NCBI GenBank assembly: GCA_903915315.1
Contig: CAIWSO010000231.1
Coordinates: 1 to 5,820 of the forward strand
Origin: an uncultured Spartobacteria bacterium
GTDB taxonomy: Bacteria; Verrucomicrobiota; Verrucomicrobiia; Chthoniobacterales; Terrimicrobiaceae
Direction of reading: 5' to 3'
Length of the DNA stretch: 5,820 nt
Part shown: positions 4,816-5,820 of the stretch, piece by piece
Numbering within the stretch: the stretch's first letter is position 1
Layout: each line of letters begins with the position of its first letter
Program-made: the position numbers and the translations under genes
The notes under the pieces: generated by a model
Told to the model about the DNA's origin: nothing
Databases searched by the model: none
Seen by the model: the letters and a program-made list of their open reading frames with translations, nothing else

Positions 4816-5820
4816 TTAACGGCCGAATTTCCGCTCGAGTTCCGAAAATGACCACTGAATCAGAGTGGGACGCCCTTGTGGACAAGCATAAGGCAACTCG
4901 CATTTGAGTAGTTCGCGCACCAAATACCTCGCACTCGATTCCCCGTATTGGAATCCATTGCTGGACGCAAACCTAGAAACAGAGCGGATCAAGGCGTCCA
5001 ATACAGGCGGACTGGATCCTACAAGTCCTGTGGCACGCAGAGTGAGGCAAACTTCAAGAAGCGCGTCCCGAACATCACTCGAAGCCAGGCAGGCCGGGAT
5101 AGATTCTACCTTGAACGAATCCCCGCCGAATGGCTCCAGATGGAATCCAGCCGCTTCCAGAGCCTGAATATTTTCTGATATCCAAACCGCATCATTGGGA
5201 GTCAGGTCGACAATCGAAGGAAGAAGTAGGTTTTGGGAAGCAGCCTTGCCGGACGCGGCTTCCTTGCGAAGATTTTCAAAAAGGATGCGCTCGGAGGCCG
5301 CCCTCACGTCCAGTAAGACAAGACCATCCTTGCCCTCCAAAATAATCCAGTGCCTTCCCAGCGGACCGATGATACGAAAGGGTTCTTCGGTGTTTTCTGA
5401 AATATTTAAATCCGGAACGGGAAACTCCATTTGAGGCGCGCTTGCGAATGAGCGACTGGAGCGAGTCACCACGTCGGTGGCGGACGATTCAACGCGAGGA
5501 ATCTCCGGCGCACGTGCAGGGCAGTCCACCACAGGAGTACGATTCGAGGAATTCAGATTTTCGAGCATCCTTCGAACGCTGAGGTAGACCGCCTGTTTCA
5601 GGATTTCCGGACGATGGAGTCGAACCTCGCGCTTGGCCGGGTGGACATTGCAATCAAACGCCAATGGATCCATCGATATCCGGAGCACGCCGAGCGGATG
5701 GCGACCACGAGGGAGAGCATCCCCGTAGGCTTCACGGAGCGCCCGAAAAACCGCGGGACACTGGACCACCCGACGGTTCAGCACAACAAATTGCTGGTCG
5801 CGATCCGGCCTTCCCTCGCC
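4816..5820 (-). CDS. mutL: DNA mismatch repair protein MutL, N-terminus beyond window edge
   Basis: The frame is open to the right edge, with 334 codons seen before TAA at 4818-4816. From the edge it has the end of the GHKL ATPase domain, with the signatures RPDRDQQFVVLNRR, LREAYGDALPRGRHP and NVHPAKREVR (5649-5620). A linker of about 65 residues follows, then a C-terminal dimerisation domain. MutL couples MutS mismatch recognition to strand nicking and excision. QNLLLP (5235-5218) fits the beta-clamp-binding motif QxxLxP. The endonuclease motifs are degenerate: DQHAxxExxxxE reads DVRAASERILFE (5310-5275), the ACxxAxK motif is replaced by an FASSNGFQ segment (4971-4948), and CPHGRP reads CPQGRP (4884-4867). 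The overall frame and the CPxGRP tail are preserved, so it is not a pseudogene. Loss of nicking activity is inference. The nearest visible downstream gene is a GNAT acetyltransferase, 95 nt away. Confidence 0.93.
   Translation of the reverse strand, partial: GEGRPDRDQQFVVLNRRVVQCPAVFRALREAYGDALPRGRHPLGVLRISMDPLAFDCNVHPAKREVRLHRPEILKQAVYLSVRRMLENLNSSNRTPVVDCPARAPEIPRVESSATDVVTRSSRSFASAPQMEFPVPDLNISENTEEPFRIIGPLGRHWIILEGKDGLVLLDVRAASERILFENLRKEAASGKAASQNLLLPSIVDLTPNDAVWISENIQALEAAGFHLEPFGGDSFKVESIPACLASSDVRDALLEVCLTLRATGLVGSSPPVLDALIRSVSRFASSNGFQYGESSARYLVRELLKCELPYACPQGRPTLIQWSFSELERKFGR

Overview
All genes in this window lie on the minus strand, so the biological reading order runs from position 5820 down to 1. 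The protein content (bacterial L4, L23, L2, S19 and MutL, plus an SPII lipoprotein) indicates a Gram-negative-type bacterium. The flavour of the proteins, together with a secreted coiled-coil protein, suggests the Verrucomicrobiota (Opitutae-like). That placement is an impression from recognition, not from an alignment.

Right half, 5820 to 2983: the C-terminal two thirds or so of mutL (cut by the window edge), then a GNAT N-acetyltransferase, a MurU/ManC-like sugar-1-phosphate nucleotidyltransferase with a C-terminal hexapeptide-repeat tail, and a 77-residue lipoprotein. The gaps are 95, 51 and 25 nt. No clear terminator is visible in them, so these genes may be cotranscribed, but their functions do not form one obvious pathway.

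Middle, 2982 to 2723: a 260-bp intergenic region carrying a weak promoter candidate, a long inverted repeat enclosing smaller palindromes, and a short upstream reading frame whose stop overlaps the rplD start. It looks like a structured 5' leader of the ribosomal-protein operon.

Left half, 2722 to 1: rplD-rplW-rplB-rpsS, packed with -1, 14 and 2 nt spacing. This is the core of the classical S10 operon, but rplC and rpsJ are absent upstream, and the expected rplV is absent downstream. Four bases after rpsS there begins instead an AT-rich (about 37% GC) gene for a secreted coiled-coil protein, which runs off the left edge.

The points most worth following are the truncated S10 cluster with its own leader, the secreted protein in the rplV position, and a MutL whose endonuclease metal-site motifs are all degenerate.
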